A stretch of 64,000 nucleotides of DNA from Sipunculus nudus (GCA_026874595.1 CM049308.1:81452124-81516123); one strand, 5' to 3'. Positions 36,830 to 49,084 are shown, counted from the stretch's first letter. The notes: generated by a model not told the origin, from the letters alone. Program-made: numbers and translations.

Positions 36830-38527
36830 ACAGGACCATGGAGACAAAAAAGAGGGACAGAAATAAAATAAAAAAATATTCAACCAAAAAAAAAAATTAA
36901 ATCATGCACAGCATGTCTGTTTTATGTATCAAAATATTGAGGCTGTAGATAATCAGACTATACACAATTTAGATCTTGTTTCAGTCAAGTCTTCATTGTG
37001 TCCAACCAATATGGCACAGTGAATAAGCTACAGTTTCAAGCAATTTGTTCCACTGAGGTTTGTATGGGATATATCTGATAAATTCTATATAATATCCCCT
37101 TTCACAGCTAATAGATAACCTTAAGTTTCCCACAGAGTAAGATAATCCACATCTTCCCAGGTCTGGTCTCATACTATTTCTTCCATGTAACATATTGGGT
37201 AAAGCCAGAGAGCTTGTATATTTTGCTCACTGAAGCAACCTCTTCTTTCCTTACAGAAGTCACCAAGATATCTCATTCAACAGTTGAACAGCTAGTTGCG
37301 GAAAGCACCTTCCACAAGAACAATGCACACACAATAACAAGCTATTCCTTCCTGAACTTGCCTTTAATTGGCTAAATCCCAGGTGCGTGGTCATGGTTTG
37401 TGCGTAGCTTTGCTCGCTACTAAATTTGAGGCCCAGGGTTCTGGTTACCCATTGTGTCAAGGAAACATGATCAACTGCCTGGCATAAGAGCAGGCAAGTT
37501 ATTAAAACAGACAACTGAGCCGTGCATCTCCAACCAATGTTTGTCCCTAATTAGTAATATTAATTACAGGTGGATCAAGGTGTTATTGGTGATATTATTT
37601 ACCTGTGTAATTAGACAACCCCTTTAGCTGGGGCCGCCCTCCATCTGTTTCATTTAACTGACAGTTTCTGGGCTATTAACAAGATCATCCTCACCAGATG
37701 CCAACAAATTGTGATTAATTGAAAAAAATAAATAAAATACACCTGAACATGGATAACATTAGCAGCTTTCCCTACTTTCATTACATCTTAAGTCACCTGT
37801 AATAGATATAAGTTTGCAAGCCATATTAACATAATTAATGATCAAGTATGGAGTGCTAATTTCCATTGAATACCATATTTAAAAATTTATGAGATAATAA
37901 TGGTCTTCAAAAATTACCTGCCAATACCACATAAAAACTACAAGAAAATCCAAAATTTTCATAGCACCATCTACAGCTGACTATCAGGTGAAATGTTCAT
38001 ACAAATTATAAGCCTATCCTTGGTTACTGATTCTGAAACAGTATTCATGTATGAAATTGTATGACAAGGGAGTCAGTGTAATTTATGTATTACATCATTT
38101 TATGTACAGCATTTTATCCTTGTCTATATGCTTAAAAGGCTCTTTTGATTTAAACATGAGTGTCAAGAGGCTAAACATCTACAAATAAAGATATGGATGC
38201 AAGTCACATAATCAATATGCTAGTATAATTTGGTGCAAATAGCTGCTAAATAGCTTTCTTCAGATGTTTCAGTATCTTTCATTCTTAAAGAAAGTAAGTG
38301 CAATTTTCAAATTTTGTGACCAGCAAGTTGCATGGAGATGCCATTTAAAAACTTATTCAACTTAATCCACACCCATAAATAATACCTTTTGCTTAAAAGG
38401 GGCATAATCATATTATGCCTATTAAATCACACTATAAGTTCAGTTTGCTTTATTCAAAAGTTCCCAAGCAAAACCATCCCAGCATACAGTCTCAGCACCT
38501 TGTATAGGACTGATTAACAGCTTATTA
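36108..38527. other. Mostly unique sequence, no gene recognised
   Basis: A hairpin-like start AACCCTGCATGGAGCGCGGGTT lies about 36120-36142, perhaps the tip of another element. A G-run (about 36440-36449) follows AGGTGTGTCAGACACCT. The stretch at 37260-37560 is less AT-rich but has no recognisable motif. Confidence 0.45.
36797..36824. repeat. (GA)14 microsatellite
   Basis: An uninterrupted GA dinucleotide run. Confidence 0.97.
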
Positions 38528-38875
38528 TTGGTCTGTATGTTGGAAAACATAGTCAACGTGTGTCTATTTCCCATTACAAGGCTGCGTGACCAGAGGGCCA
38601 ATTGTGAGCCGCAACACGGGGTGTTTCAGCCAGCAGAACATGTATTAAATATTTTGGGCCAGGTCAGTCAGGGCATCTACTGTTTGACACATTGTTGTCG
38701 AGACGATGCAGGCAGTATTTATGTTGCCACCTGTGATTGCGCCCCATCCACTGTTTTTTACACTCGTTTACAGGACTTTGCAAACAGTTTCAGGACAATA
38801 TTTTGGCATGTACAAACTTATTTTACAAGGAAGAAGTTATTTTTTTTGTGTCAATTCAACATGCTTTATAGGTAA
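38528..38875 (+). CDS. Unassigned 115-codon open frame, probably not a gene
   Basis: This is one of the longest open frames outside recognised repeats. It overlaps a second frame of 116 codons (38706-39056) in another phase. The first 70 codons are richer in GC than their surroundings and contain seven Cys codons; the rest is Phe-rich AT-driven sequence. No signal, domain or homologue is recognised. Splice-like sites at the ends were not convincing. An exon fragment or conserved non-coding element is possible; chance is the likeliest explanation. Confidence 0.1.
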   Translation: MVCMLENIVNVCLFPITRLRDQRANCEPQHGVFQPAEHVLNILGQVSQGIYCLTHCCRDDAGSIYVATCDCAPSTVFYTRLQDFANSFRTIFWHVQTYFTRKKLFFLCQFNMLYR

Positions 38876-39149
38876 TTGGGTTCCTTTAAGCAATTACTCA
38901 GTATGGTTTGAAAGCTTACATATTTATATTTACTCACTCAGTGAACAGTCGAGAATTTTGGCTTGCATTGAGAATTTTAATGGCCAAAATAAAAGCTTCG
39001 TTTTACATATTAATCACATCATCAATATGTCTGCAATATTTGAAGATAACAGCTGAAGTGGAATTTCAGATATTTGGGGACAGAAGGTGGCTTAATGCAC
39101 TGGCCAAATGCACATATGAATAAACAGACAAATGTGGACTATTTTGGCA

Positions 39150-39741
39150 GCCACTTATGAGAAAAAAACATGCCATGGTCAAATTTGAGCAAAATTTAAG
39201 CTACCAATTTATATTTTTGCTTATATTTTAAAAAATTTAAAAGATTTTGATCTAATTTTGGGTAAACAATTTAATTTGATTAACTAAAGTTATATTACTG
39301 AAAAAAAGTCCCTAGCTTTAACATTTTTTTTGGTGTTAAATGACCAAATAGTTTTCCTGATTTTTTACAAAGTGCAACATGTTTGGGCCCCTATCTTATT
39401 TAAATTATATAATACAGACCTAATTTCTGGCATGTAAATAGGAATTAAATAGAGGAATATTTATGGTAAATATGAGGAAAAACAGATGAGTGGTTTTGAT
39501 ATTAGGCAGTCCTTAAGTGTGAAAATAGGTTTTTCCTTAATTTCTCAAAGGAACGAAGTCGCAAAGAGCCAGTTTTCGGCTTGGTAGGAGATCTCAGGGA
39601 CATCTAACATTATGCAAAATTTTGGATTCCTAGGTCTTATGGTTTCAAAACGTGCCACATATACGGATGGCCTGACAGACAGACAACGGACAATACACCA
39701 CGACTATAGTTCAGATGACTTATAGTCAGCTGAGCTAAAAA
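39150..39741 (+). mobile_element. Hairpin-ended element, 5'-truncated 'TTTAAGG' core copy
   Basis: The core runs from AAAAAAACATGCCATGGTCA through GAGCAAAATTTAAG, TGGTTTTGATATTAGGCAGT and GGAACGAAGTC. It ends with ATAGTTCAGATGACTTATAG and TCAGCTGAGCTAAAAA. It is closest in wording to 48440-49084, sharing AATAGAGGAATATTTATGGT and AGTTTTCGGCTTGGTAGGAG. No 5' palindrome precedes it. Confidence 0.8.
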
Positions 39742-41369
39742 TGCATTAGGGTAAACTCTTGCAGTGATTAAACTTGGCAAACATATCTGAATTCTCTGTA
39801 GTTGCAGCCCTGGTAGTAGCTGTGAGTGCACAAAAGTGAAAGCTCACAGCTGAGTTACAAAAGGAACACACATGCTCACTAAAAAGCGGAGTCTGAATGG
39901 AATGCTGTCCTATTTTAAAACTATAAAATATCATAAATTATCAGGATGTATCATTTCTTATTACTCTTGATTTTTAAAAATTTAATTAACAAGATTGTAT
40001 AGCTTTTTTAAGTAAATCATTTATAAATGAAACATTAGTTTTTTCTCAGAAGTGTGTGGAAGACTCTAGAATTTTGATGGCTTGGTTTGATTGTATTTCT
40101 GAACAGATATACTGGTAAGGGAGTGTGGATCTCACACTAACAGTATTTTACAAGCAACTAAGATTCTGTTTAATTAAATATAAAACAGTACTGAAGAGTT
40201 GAAAGGAACTAATTTGTCAGAATACAAAACAGTATTCAAAGCTTGTAAATCAAGTAGAGAATAAACATAATTCAGGTAGCACACATATAATAATATGCAA
40301 CTGTGTTCAATATAATTTAATATGTTACAAATTCAAAAGTAATGACCACTATAATGATTAATTTCTTAGTAATGCAAAAGGAAGACTTGTAAATATATGT
40401 TTGGAAACATTAAACTCCCAGGCTTGAATATAAGATATTTCTGTGTTGCAGTGATTCTGTGCTACTCTGCTTTAAAAATTGAAATACTTGCCTGTAAGAC
40501 TATAAAGTTCAGTAATTCATATTAACAAATTTGTACAAGTTTTAAGGATATCTATGGGATCATTATAGCTTTCAACATTGTAACAACTTGTAAACATTTC
40601 TATTCGAGGCTAAACATCACAAACTGGACCAAGGAGCTGAAAAAACTGAACCATGGAGCAATCAATTAATTTTTTGTAGCATTTTATTCCCATCAACTTA
40701 AGCAGTATTAATAATGCCAAATGAACCGATCTCATCTGGCTGTGTTTTTTACCATGCTGAACTCTGTGATATTTACTGCGGGACAGCTCCGGACAGATAA
40801 AATTTAGAATCGTTGCTGCACCTGGTGCCTAGTTAAATCAGGTGCCACTAGACTGTTCGCTTCTCCCATTTCGAATAATCCCCAATTCTAATCACTCCAC
40901 CTTCAGTCTCTGAAAGACTACATTCTTGTAACATTTTTTTTTATCAATGAATCTGGCAGCTTTGTACCATAAAAAAATGGAGAAAAAATTCTGTCCTCTA
41001 AACCATGAATCAAACAGGGAAGACACAGTAAATGGAACAAGCTTCAAATCTTAGACACTTATAATACCTTTTGTGGTGTTTACAATCAATCTGGTAGGAC
41101 TTCCACAAAATATAGTTGGATGATTTTAAGCATTTCTCTGTTTATCATTCCCTATGTTTGTTTGTGTCTGTGTGTGTCTGTTTGTTTGTGCAAACTATAT
41201 ATCAGATCATGTAAATGGGTTTAACCCTTTATTTTAAATTCAACAGCTTACACAGACATAAGTACAATATTGGATACAGCACATGTGACATTTAACAAGA
41301 ATACATAAGACCTGTGTCAAAAACATAACATCCATGAAACTATAACGTCACTCAATTACAAAATACATA
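39742..41369. other. Unique AT-rich sequence, no gene recognised
   Basis: A slightly GC-richer patch at about 40770-40870 and a GTTTGT/TGTGTC low-complexity run near 41155-41190 were noted, neither with recognisable function. Confidence 0.5.
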
Positions 41370-41794
41370 CTGTGGTTGGCTTCATATTCGCGAGGCTGAA
41401 ATTTCGCGATTTTTCAATTTTTAATGTTTCGCGAGGGTTTCATTTTTCGCGATCTCACCAGAACCCAAATATTTAGTAAAGCCATACCTATGTGTGTTAT
41501 CATGAGAATAAGTCATGAGTTTGTGATATTTTTCTCATATAACGATGGGCCCGAACACAAAGCACAGGTAGTTAAGTTCAAATTAAGGGGAACGTTTTCC
41601 CTATACCTGCATGGATGTAACTTATTATAACAATTCTCATTGTTCTAATCTATTCCCATACAAATATTGGCTACATTTAATAAGAAGGACGTAATCCATT
41701 GGCCAATTATTCCCGAGGGTTTCATTTTCGCGATTATTTCCCATTCGCGAATATCGCGAAATTAAAACCCTCGCGAACAAAAAGGCAACCACAG
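41370..41794. mobile_element. 425-bp TA-flanked, CpG-rich TIR element
   Basis: The left end CTGTGGTTGGCTTCATATTC and the right end, ending GCAACCACAG, are inverted (CTGTGGTTG then a diverged stretch). Both then carry TTCGCGAGG and AAATTTCGCGA blocks. TA flanks both ends (41368-41369 and 41795-41796). The GCGAGGGTTTCATTTT motif appears near both ends, in direct and inverted form. It resembles the widespread CTGTGG-type Tc1/mariner-like MITEs of invertebrates. The 68-codon frame inside has no transposase similarity. Confidence 0.85.
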
Positions 41795-41944
41795 TATATG
41801 GTATGTGTAATGATGTTTATATATAGAGACATAATTTCAGCAAACTAACTGTGAATTTTGGGAGGTATAAATATACATTTATTTGAAATATTTTTGAAAA
41901 AATACTTACATCCAATCTTGTTTTATAAAGCAGTTTCTGGCAGG

Positions 41945-42085
41945 TAGGGCTATATAAATATATTGATATATCAATACATATCCAAACGCCACGTCAATAC
42001 GGTTACCGATTTGCAATGCATGTTGTATTGTTGTATCGAGGAAAAACATGTGCAATGACTGCTAATAAATATAGATACAACCCTG
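41945..42085. mobile_element. Possible short MITE with decayed TIRs
   Basis: AGGGCTATATAAATATATTG near the left end resembles the reverse complement of the right end (AGGGTTGTATCTATATTTAT). No target duplication was resolved. The central part has CpG-containing text (CGCCACGTCAATACGGTTAC) unlike its surroundings. Confidence 0.35.
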
Positions 42086-42866
42086 ACTTGAACTATAATG
42101 TAAACTATTTATATCTGCTAAAGCTATTTTATATTTCTAATGTTCACCTTGAAGACATAAATCAGATCACATGTATTGTCATGTGATCAACTGGGTGAGG
42201 AATAGAAGTATACACTTGTTTGTGCTTCCAAGACAAGCTGACGCGTGTGAGCGATGATTTAAGAATATACGGTCATCGGCTCTCGTTATAGTTGGTATCT
42301 ATAAGTTTACATATTGTATTTCACTTTATAATCCAGTATTTTTCCTCTAATTAGTCAATCAATTTCTTGAGGTCCATAATTACCTGCTTATTTTGAACTG
42401 CATGTATGGCAACAGGTGAAACCAGTGCTCGAAACCTTTGGAATAAAATCTAATACTATATTACAAGGGAAAATGTGCTTTGGGGATTCACATTCAAAGA
42501 AGCACAGGAAAAAAGGTATACTTACACGGCATAAAAATTGATAAAATATAACTTGTTTATCATCCCCATAACATGTTAACATATAATAGGGAAGGGGTCC
42601 AAGTGCTGGGGGGGGGGGGAGGGCAAGGACTGTAAAAAAGAATCAAGATTTTAATACCCAACAGTCTGTATATGGGGTTAAGAAAAAGGAAACCATTTAC
42701 AGAACTAATGATAGATTTGGCCAATCATTTGAAATGAGTGCCTACCAACCAAAAAGCGAGCATTGCTGTTGATACGGTGGTTATGGCGCCACTAATGTAT
42801 GGATCGTCCAGCAAGTGAGCAGAAAATAAGGAAATGTCATGATGAAACTGTATAAATGTATAAACT

Positions 42867-42868
<2 letters not shown>

Positions 42869-42912
<44 letters not shown>
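42869..42912. repeat. (AT)n microsatellite at the SINE 3' tail
   Basis: About 22 AT dinucleotides without interruption. It lies directly at the 3' (left) end of the minus-strand SINE, where SINE tails often seed microsatellites. Confidence 0.95.
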
Positions 42913-42914
<2 letters not shown>

Positions 42915-43204
42915 CTTTTTTTTACAGGATAGGTCCATGGCCTGTTGGTGGCACTGTCTACTGAATGAGGATGAAGGTATCCATATAATAATTATGATAT
43001 GTTATTATTGAGCCTTCAGGATTCCAAGTTTTATATGCAAGGGGTTCGTAATAATCCAGAAGTCATAACCTGTCATTAAGACATTAGAGCAAATCTCTAA
43101 GGTTCAACAAGATTTCACAATTATGTCATTGAGGCATCAGCGGATTCAAACCAGGGACTTTCAGCACCGAAGTCCAACAGCTTAACCACTAGGCTACGTC
43201 CCAT
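42913..43204 (-). mobile_element. tRNA-derived SINE
   Basis: On the minus strand the 5' end reads GGGACGTAGCCTAGTGGTTA. Box A TAGCCTAGTGG is at 43186-43196 and box B GGTTTGAATCC at 43142-43152, spaced as in a tRNA promoter. The GTTGGACTTCGGTGCTGAAA stretch occupies the anticodon-arm position. A 3' body of about 210 bp of non-tRNA sequence ends in A-rich sequence and then the AT microsatellite. It is a SINE and not a tRNA gene because the acceptor stem does not close and the non-tRNA body follows. The parent tRNA and partner LINE cannot be named from this copy. It would be transcribed by RNA polymerase III from the internal boxes. Confidence 0.85.
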
Positions 43205-43581
43205 GTCCTAAATATATATGCATGTATGTGTGTGATTAAGAAAATAGGTTTTAATTAGAAAATAATACACAAAGGAAAAGGATCCATATCATCAGTACGT
43301 ATCAGATATCACTTTATGTGTATCACAATACGTATTGTACCTGGACAGGCTGACCAATAACCAGACCTACTGGCAGGCCATTTTAACAAAGAATCAAAGG
43401 TCAATTTGTCAATTTTTTTAAAATAAAATTTAAGAAGAAAGAGAGATATATATATACCATAAAAAGACTCCTGGAGATATTTGTATGCATTTTAAGATAA
43501 TGTAATGGTAAATGAATACTTATTGCCAAAGGCTAGATATATCACGTTTTTTGTAAAAATTAAAATTTTACTTTAAAATTT
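43205..43581. other. Spacer with a short palindromic remnant
   Basis: TATCACAATACGTATTGTAC (about 43321-43340) contains the palindrome ACAATACGTATTGT and resembles ends of hAT-like repeats. Nothing else was seen. Confidence 0.4.
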
Positions 43582-43652
43582 AACAAGTGGCTCTTGGGCC
43601 ATGACACTCAGCTTATTTTGACTGGGTGCTCATTTCTTTTATTAATGTTATA

Positions 43653-44421
43653 CAGTGAAGTCTCGTTATAATGGGGTCCGTTACAACGGAAGACTCGAGT
43701 TAGGGACAAATCTCAAGGGAATGATCGAGTGAAAGTTAAAATTGGCTTTGACATAACGGAAAACTTGAGTTCTGGTTCCAAACGGACTAATATAAAACAA
43801 AATGAACCTTGCCGCTATAATCAGAATCATTATAACAAACGAGAAGTGCGATGGTCAGGTCCAAGTTTCCCCAGTCCTTTGATCTTTGTTAAACCCAGCC
43901 AACACTGACTGGCTAATTAATACATAACAGGGCAGGATTTCACACCTAGGCCATCGTTGAGTGGTTATGTCACCGCTGTTTACTCGACATCACGGTTGAG
44001 CAGACCCGTGTTCATTCTTCGCGTATTGCTTGACCAGTAAATGAGATGAATGTCAAAATGTTGGGTAAATAACTTTGCCACATACCTCATTAATTGAGAA
44101 ACAAAAGATACTATAAAGAATGTTTAGCCAAACAGTCAAGACATAATTATCCAAACAATGTAGCTTTGTATATATGTCCATTATATACATTAACATTGTA
44201 AATTTGTTTTCTTTATATATATATATGTTCATTATGTAATAAACGTGCTTTATTTGGTATGAACTTTTTCCTCTTTGTGGATGAATATGCGCGTGTGTGC
44301 TTTTATCAGTTTTCTTTCATGCTACAAAACTGCATACTCCGACATTTCATTATAACAGAAATTCGATTTATGGCACTAATTTGCTTGGAACAAACATGTT
44401 CATTATAACGAGACTTCTCTG
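43653..44421. mobile_element. 769-bp TA-flanked pogo/Tc1-like MITE
   Basis: The left end CAGTGAAGTCTCGTTATAAT is inverted at the right end as ATTATAACGAGACTTCTCTG, with one mismatch in 20. TA flanks both sides (43651-43652 and 44422-44423). Subterminal direct and inverted TATAACGGAA/TCGAGTT copies follow each end. The CAGTGAA...CTCG terminus and TA duplication fit pogo/Tigger-like elements of the Tc1/mariner superfamily. No transposase frame is present, so it is non-autonomous. Confidence 0.88.
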
Positions 44422-44479
44422 TATATTGTCTGTGAGAATTGCCTATGGCTATACAGGAGATTTGCCTAGAACCTCCAAG

Positions 44480-45640
44480 GATGTTGCTTAAGAAGAATCT
44501 AGGCCTAATGGATAAAGTTTGTGCCCCGACTGACTGTCTGGGTGCTTATATGACATCTTTACCTATAGGTCACAAAATATAGCTCATGGTGACCTAATTT
44601 CAGTTTTCCAAGAACATTTGCCGAGGACGTATCAGAATGTTACATTAGAAAAATCTAGGCCTAGCAGATACAATGTGTGTGACCTGACTGACTTTCTGGT
44701 TGCTTATATGACTTCTTTTCCTATAGGTCACAAAATATAGGTCATAGTGACCTAATTTTAGTTTTCCAAGAACATTTGCCAAGGACGTCTCAGGATATTA
44801 CATTAGAAGATTCTAGGCCTTACAGATACAATTTGTGCCCATCTGACATTCAGGGTGCTCAAAATCATGTTTTTGGCCTGAAGGTCACAAAATATAGGTC
44901 ACCATGGCCTTATTTCAGGTTTCCAAGGGAATTTGCCTAGAACCTCCCAGGATATTGTGTAAGAAGATTCTAGGCCTAACAGATACGATTTGTAGACATC
45001 TGACATTCAGGGTGTTCATACAACATCTTTTTTCTTTTAGGTCACAGAAAATAGGTCACATTGATCTAATTTCAGGTTACTAGAGACATTTACCTTGGAC
45101 CTCCTGAAATGTCACCTTGGAGGATTCTAGGCCTAATGGATACAATTTGTGCCCCATCTGACTGTCTGGGTTCTTAAAATCATGTTTTTGGCCCATAGTT
45201 CACAAAATATAGGTCACCATGACCTAATTTCAGGTTTCTAAGGAGATTTGCTTAGAAACTCCCAGGATATTGTTAAAGAACATTCTAGGCCTCACAGATA
45301 TGATTTGTCCCCATCTGACATTCAGGGTGCCCATATGACATCTTTTCCCTATAGGTCATAGAATATAGGTTACAGTGACCTAGTTTCTAGTTTCCAGGGA
45401 CATTTGCCTAGGATCTACCTAAATGTCATGTAAGAGGATTCTCAGTCTAATGGATACAAATTGTGCCCCGTCTGACTGTCTGGGTGCTTAAAGTCATGTT
45501 TTCTGCCCGTAGGTCACAAAATATAGGTCACCATGACCTAATTTGGGTTTCCAAGGAGATTTGCCAAGGACCTCTCTGGATGTACAGTAAGAAGTTTCTA
45601 GGTCTAGTGGTTAAAATTTTTGCCCTGTAATGGACGCACA
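44480..45640 (+). repeat. 157-bp tandem core, 8 copies
   Basis: TCTAGGCCTAATGGATA or its variants recur near 44499, 44652, 44811, 44967, 45125, 45283, 45437 and 45596. Each is followed by TTTGTGCCC..CTGAC, then GGTCACAAAATATAGGTCA, then a CCTAATTTCAGGTTTCC block. Alternate units prefer ATCATGTTTTTGGCC or ATGACATCTTTTCC, hinting at a dimer order. Confidence 0.9.
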
Positions 45641-45837
45641 GCCAGACGGACGAAGGGTGATCGATATAGTTTAGATGACTTACAGTCAGCTGAGCTAAAA
45701 ATCTTCTGACCAAAATTAAAACCTTTGTTTATATATAGCTTATCAGACAGAGGATATTCTGGGGATGCCCAATATGCATATATCACTGGGGCTAAAATTC
45801 ATTTTAATATGTATTTAAAGCTTATCATTATAATTGG

Positions 45838-46291
45838 TAGGACTGACACAATACATGATACAATACATATCACGATATATTCATTCACAATACTATACAC
45901 GTTACAATACATGAAAGTGGAATATCAGAGTTCAGATTTAAAGTCTTTGCCCTTCTTGGTCTCAAGGGCTAAATCACATTAAGCTTTGCCATACCACTTT
46001 ACCTCCACTCTTTAGGGTAACGAATAATGAAACAGCCCCTTTTAATTTTTTTTTATTTTGCTTCAGTAAGCCAATCAGATGCAGATTAACTAAATTCTGA
46101 GAAAATGATGTCCGTCTTGCACTCGCTAGGCCGCTGACTATTGCTGAATGCTTGTTGCTTGAAAAATGTCTCATTTTCCATTGGGATTTCATTTATTGTC
46201 AACGAATCAATACTGAGACATTTGATTATACCGAAAAAATATCTGACTTTGTATTGTGATGTATTTGTGCATCCGTGAATCGTTACAGCCT
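45838..46291. mobile_element. Possible hAT-like element with decayed TIRs
   Basis: The left end, TAGGACTGACACAATACATG, followed by repeated ACAATACAT/ATCACGATA text, resembles the inverted right end (GTATTGTGATGTATTTGTGC ... CGTTACAGCC). Flanks TAATTGG and TAATGG are similar. Short minus-strand frames of 72-74 codons lie inside but match nothing I recognise. Confidence 0.4.
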
Positions 46292-46453
46292 TAATGGATG
46301 AGCTGACCAAATGATGGATCAGATCCAGATTAGGATGGACATTTTGCTTGATTTCAATATGAAATTGTTGACTGAAGATCCTTGGTAATTTTTTTTTAAT
46401 CCATATGTAATAAAATGATTTGTATATATTTGTCTGTGAATGGCATATATAAA

Positions 46454-49084
46454 AACAAGGGACCTATGGGTCACGATGCTCAGCTGTTATATATGATAAA
46501 AAAATATTATTTAGAAATGAGGCACATGCTGGTTTTGTGTGGTAATAAATATAAGCTGTATTATGAGTTGTTGTTGTTTAGCTTATGTATGATTTTGATA
46601 GTACCTTTGGAGACAGGGAAGAGGATTGATTTCATTTATTTAATTAACAATTGGAGTACTATTGTCACACAGATTTTGACTTGGCCATATAACTTATAAG
46701 CAGAACATATAATATAAGAGTTTAACTATTTATTAAAAAAAATTACAAATATTGTCCCAAATATAATTTTTATTAAAAATAATAAGAGAATCATATGATT
46801 TTTTAAAATGAAATATAACTGATATGATTATTAAAATAATATTAAAGAATATATTCATTAATGCATTCATGAATACATTTTGAAAGTATTTGCAAGAGTA
46901 TTCATATACTTTCATTTTTACCTGAATTCCCATTCTTTATGCAAGAAATTTTATAATGGAGTACATAATCATATTCGTATTTAAATACAATTACAAAGTA
47001 TTCGCACCATGTCTGGTATTTATTCAATTTTCACCAAACAATGATGTTGAGAATCCAGAATATACAAAATTCACACATTTAAATAATAATCATAAGTACC
47101 TGGTTTTATGGCTTTTATTTATATTAAAAAAATAAATGTAAAAAATTCATTTTGGACTAATTTCACATCAATGTACACACTAGACACAGTAGGAATCTAG
47201 ATTAATATTATCAACTGCATCTTTGTCTATCATTAATTTCCTTCATATGATCCCTAATGATTAGTAATGAATAATATGATTTACTTCTTTATCATTAAAA
47301 TTGAACTGAAAAATGCCATAGGTGACTGCATGGTGTTATTTGGAATATGTGACATTCTACCCATCGATACAAGATTCTTATATCATCAGTAACTGCAAGT
47401 TAATTTCCTGTTATTATAAACTAACAAATTCCTTTTCTATTTTTCTTTAATTTGTTATTAAAAACCAATAAAAATTTATTAATTTGTTGTTTATTGTTAT
47501 GTTGTTGGTTAAAACTACTAGATGAGTTGGGTTGGACACCTGGATCAACTGTGGCTGGCCATAAGCTGCCTGGATTCCTGTATGCCTCGCCTCAAGCGTG
47601 CATAATTTGATGAAAGGTCAACAAGGTCAACATACAGGTGACTCAAGAGGGGCTGGAGAGAGCCAAAGTCTGACAGGGTGTCATAAAAAACATTAATAAA
47701 AGCTACAATTTTTGGCCAATTTCTTTCAGCTTTCTAAACTAAAAAGCTGAAATCCTTATGTGTGCATGATATGAAAATTATATCAACAGTGCTCACGGGA
47801 AACAAACGTGCCATGGTCACAGTTGGGCAAAATTTAAGGTACTAATTTTATATTTATACTAATAACTTATAAAATTTGAAAAATTCAGAACTAATTTTGG
47901 GTATTCAATTGAATCTTGATTAAATAATGTTACATCCCTGACAAAAAAATCTCTAGCAATGCCCTTGTTAAGGGAGTAAATATATTTCTTGATTTTTTAC
48001 AAAGTGCATTATGTTTCGGCCCATAACTTAAAACAATTACGCAATACTGACATCATTCTGGGATGTGCATAGAGAATGAAAAATATGTATATTGTTTATG
48101 ATTAAAGTCAGATCAGTGGTTTTGATATTAGGCAGTCTTGAACTGTAACAATGGGTTTTTCATGGAAAAATGAAGTTTTTCATTAATATCTCGAAGGTAT
48201 TAAGTCCTAGTGACCAAATTCTTGGCATGGTAGGGGATTTTTGAGACATCTAACTGTAAGCTGAATTTAAGGAACTTAGAGCTGAAGCTGGGGAGCTGAG
48301 CTTTTGCAAACTGCATAACACTAGCTTGATGTAAACAATATGTTACAAGGTGCTTGAAAACTTGATTAAAATCTACAGTTTTTGATCAACTGGTTTCAAA
48401 TTTTTGGTGTTAACAGTTGAAATGCTGACAAAAACATGCTGTGAAAATTAAATCCACAGTACTTACAGGAAAAAAACGTGCCATGGTCAAGTTGGGCAAA
48501 ATTTAAGGTACCAATTTTTTATTTTTATTAATATTTTAAAAAATTTAAAAGATTTTCATCTAATTTTGGGTATACAATTTAATTTTGATTAATTAAAGTT
48601 ATATTACTGGAAAAAAGGTCCACAGCTTCAACATTTTTTGTGTTAAGTGATCAAATATCTTTCCTTATTTTTTTCAAAATGCATTATGTTTGGGCCCAGA
48701 ACTTTTTTAAATTAAATAATACAGACATAATTTCTGGCATGTACATAGGAACTATATAGAGGAATATTTATGGTAAATATGAGGAAAAACAGATGAGTGG
48801 TTTTGATATTAGGCAGTCCTAAAGTGTGAAAATAGGTTTTTAATAAAAAATTGAGGTTTCCTTAATTTCTCAAAGGAACAAAGTTGCAAAGACCCAGTTT
48901 TCGGCTTGGTAGGAGATCTTGGGGACATCTAACATTATGCCGAATTTTGGATTCCTAGGTCTTACGGTTTCAAAATGTGCCACATCTACAGACGGACGGA
49001 CGGACGGACGGACGGACAGACGGACGGACGACGGACAATGGACCACGACTATAGCTCAGATGACTTATAGTCAGCTGAGCTAAC
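46454..49084 (+). mobile_element. Hairpin-ended element with two 'TTTAAGG' cores in tandem (2.6 kb)
   Basis: The 5' end is AACAAGGGACCTATGGGTCA, with GCTCAGCTG; the left arm to 47068 is shared with 33890-34451. Two cores follow: 47745-48280 (lacking its 3' hairpin) and 48440-49084. A long GACGGACGGACGGACGGACG microsatellite (about 48990-49040) precedes ATAGCTCAGATGACTTATAG and TCAGCTGAGCTAA. It is the longest copy here carrying both recognisable ends. The stretch 47070-47690 is not alignable elsewhere in the window. Confidence 0.7.

Larger units (their letters stand above)
43582..45701 (+). mobile_element. Hairpin-ended element with 157-bp tandem core, interrupted
   Basis: The 5' end AACAAGTGGCTCTTGGGCCA is a diverged form of the superfamily start. 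The 3' end is GACGCACAGCCAGACGGACG, then GACTTACAGTCAGCTGAGCT followed by AAAAA. The core is eight units of about 157 bp (44480-45640). The left arm is interrupted by the 43653-44421 MITE. The core matches the internal modules of 56460-57230 and the fragment at 6130-6250. Confidence 0.8.

Noticed and set aside
37400..37470. Possible tRNA-like segment (GCGTAGC ... GGTTCTGGTTACC)
   Set aside because: The box B match is poor and no cloverleaf arms could be paired.
43131..43204. Functional tRNA gene on the minus strand
   Set aside because: The internal boxes are good, but the acceptor stem does not close and a SINE body with A-rich tail follows.
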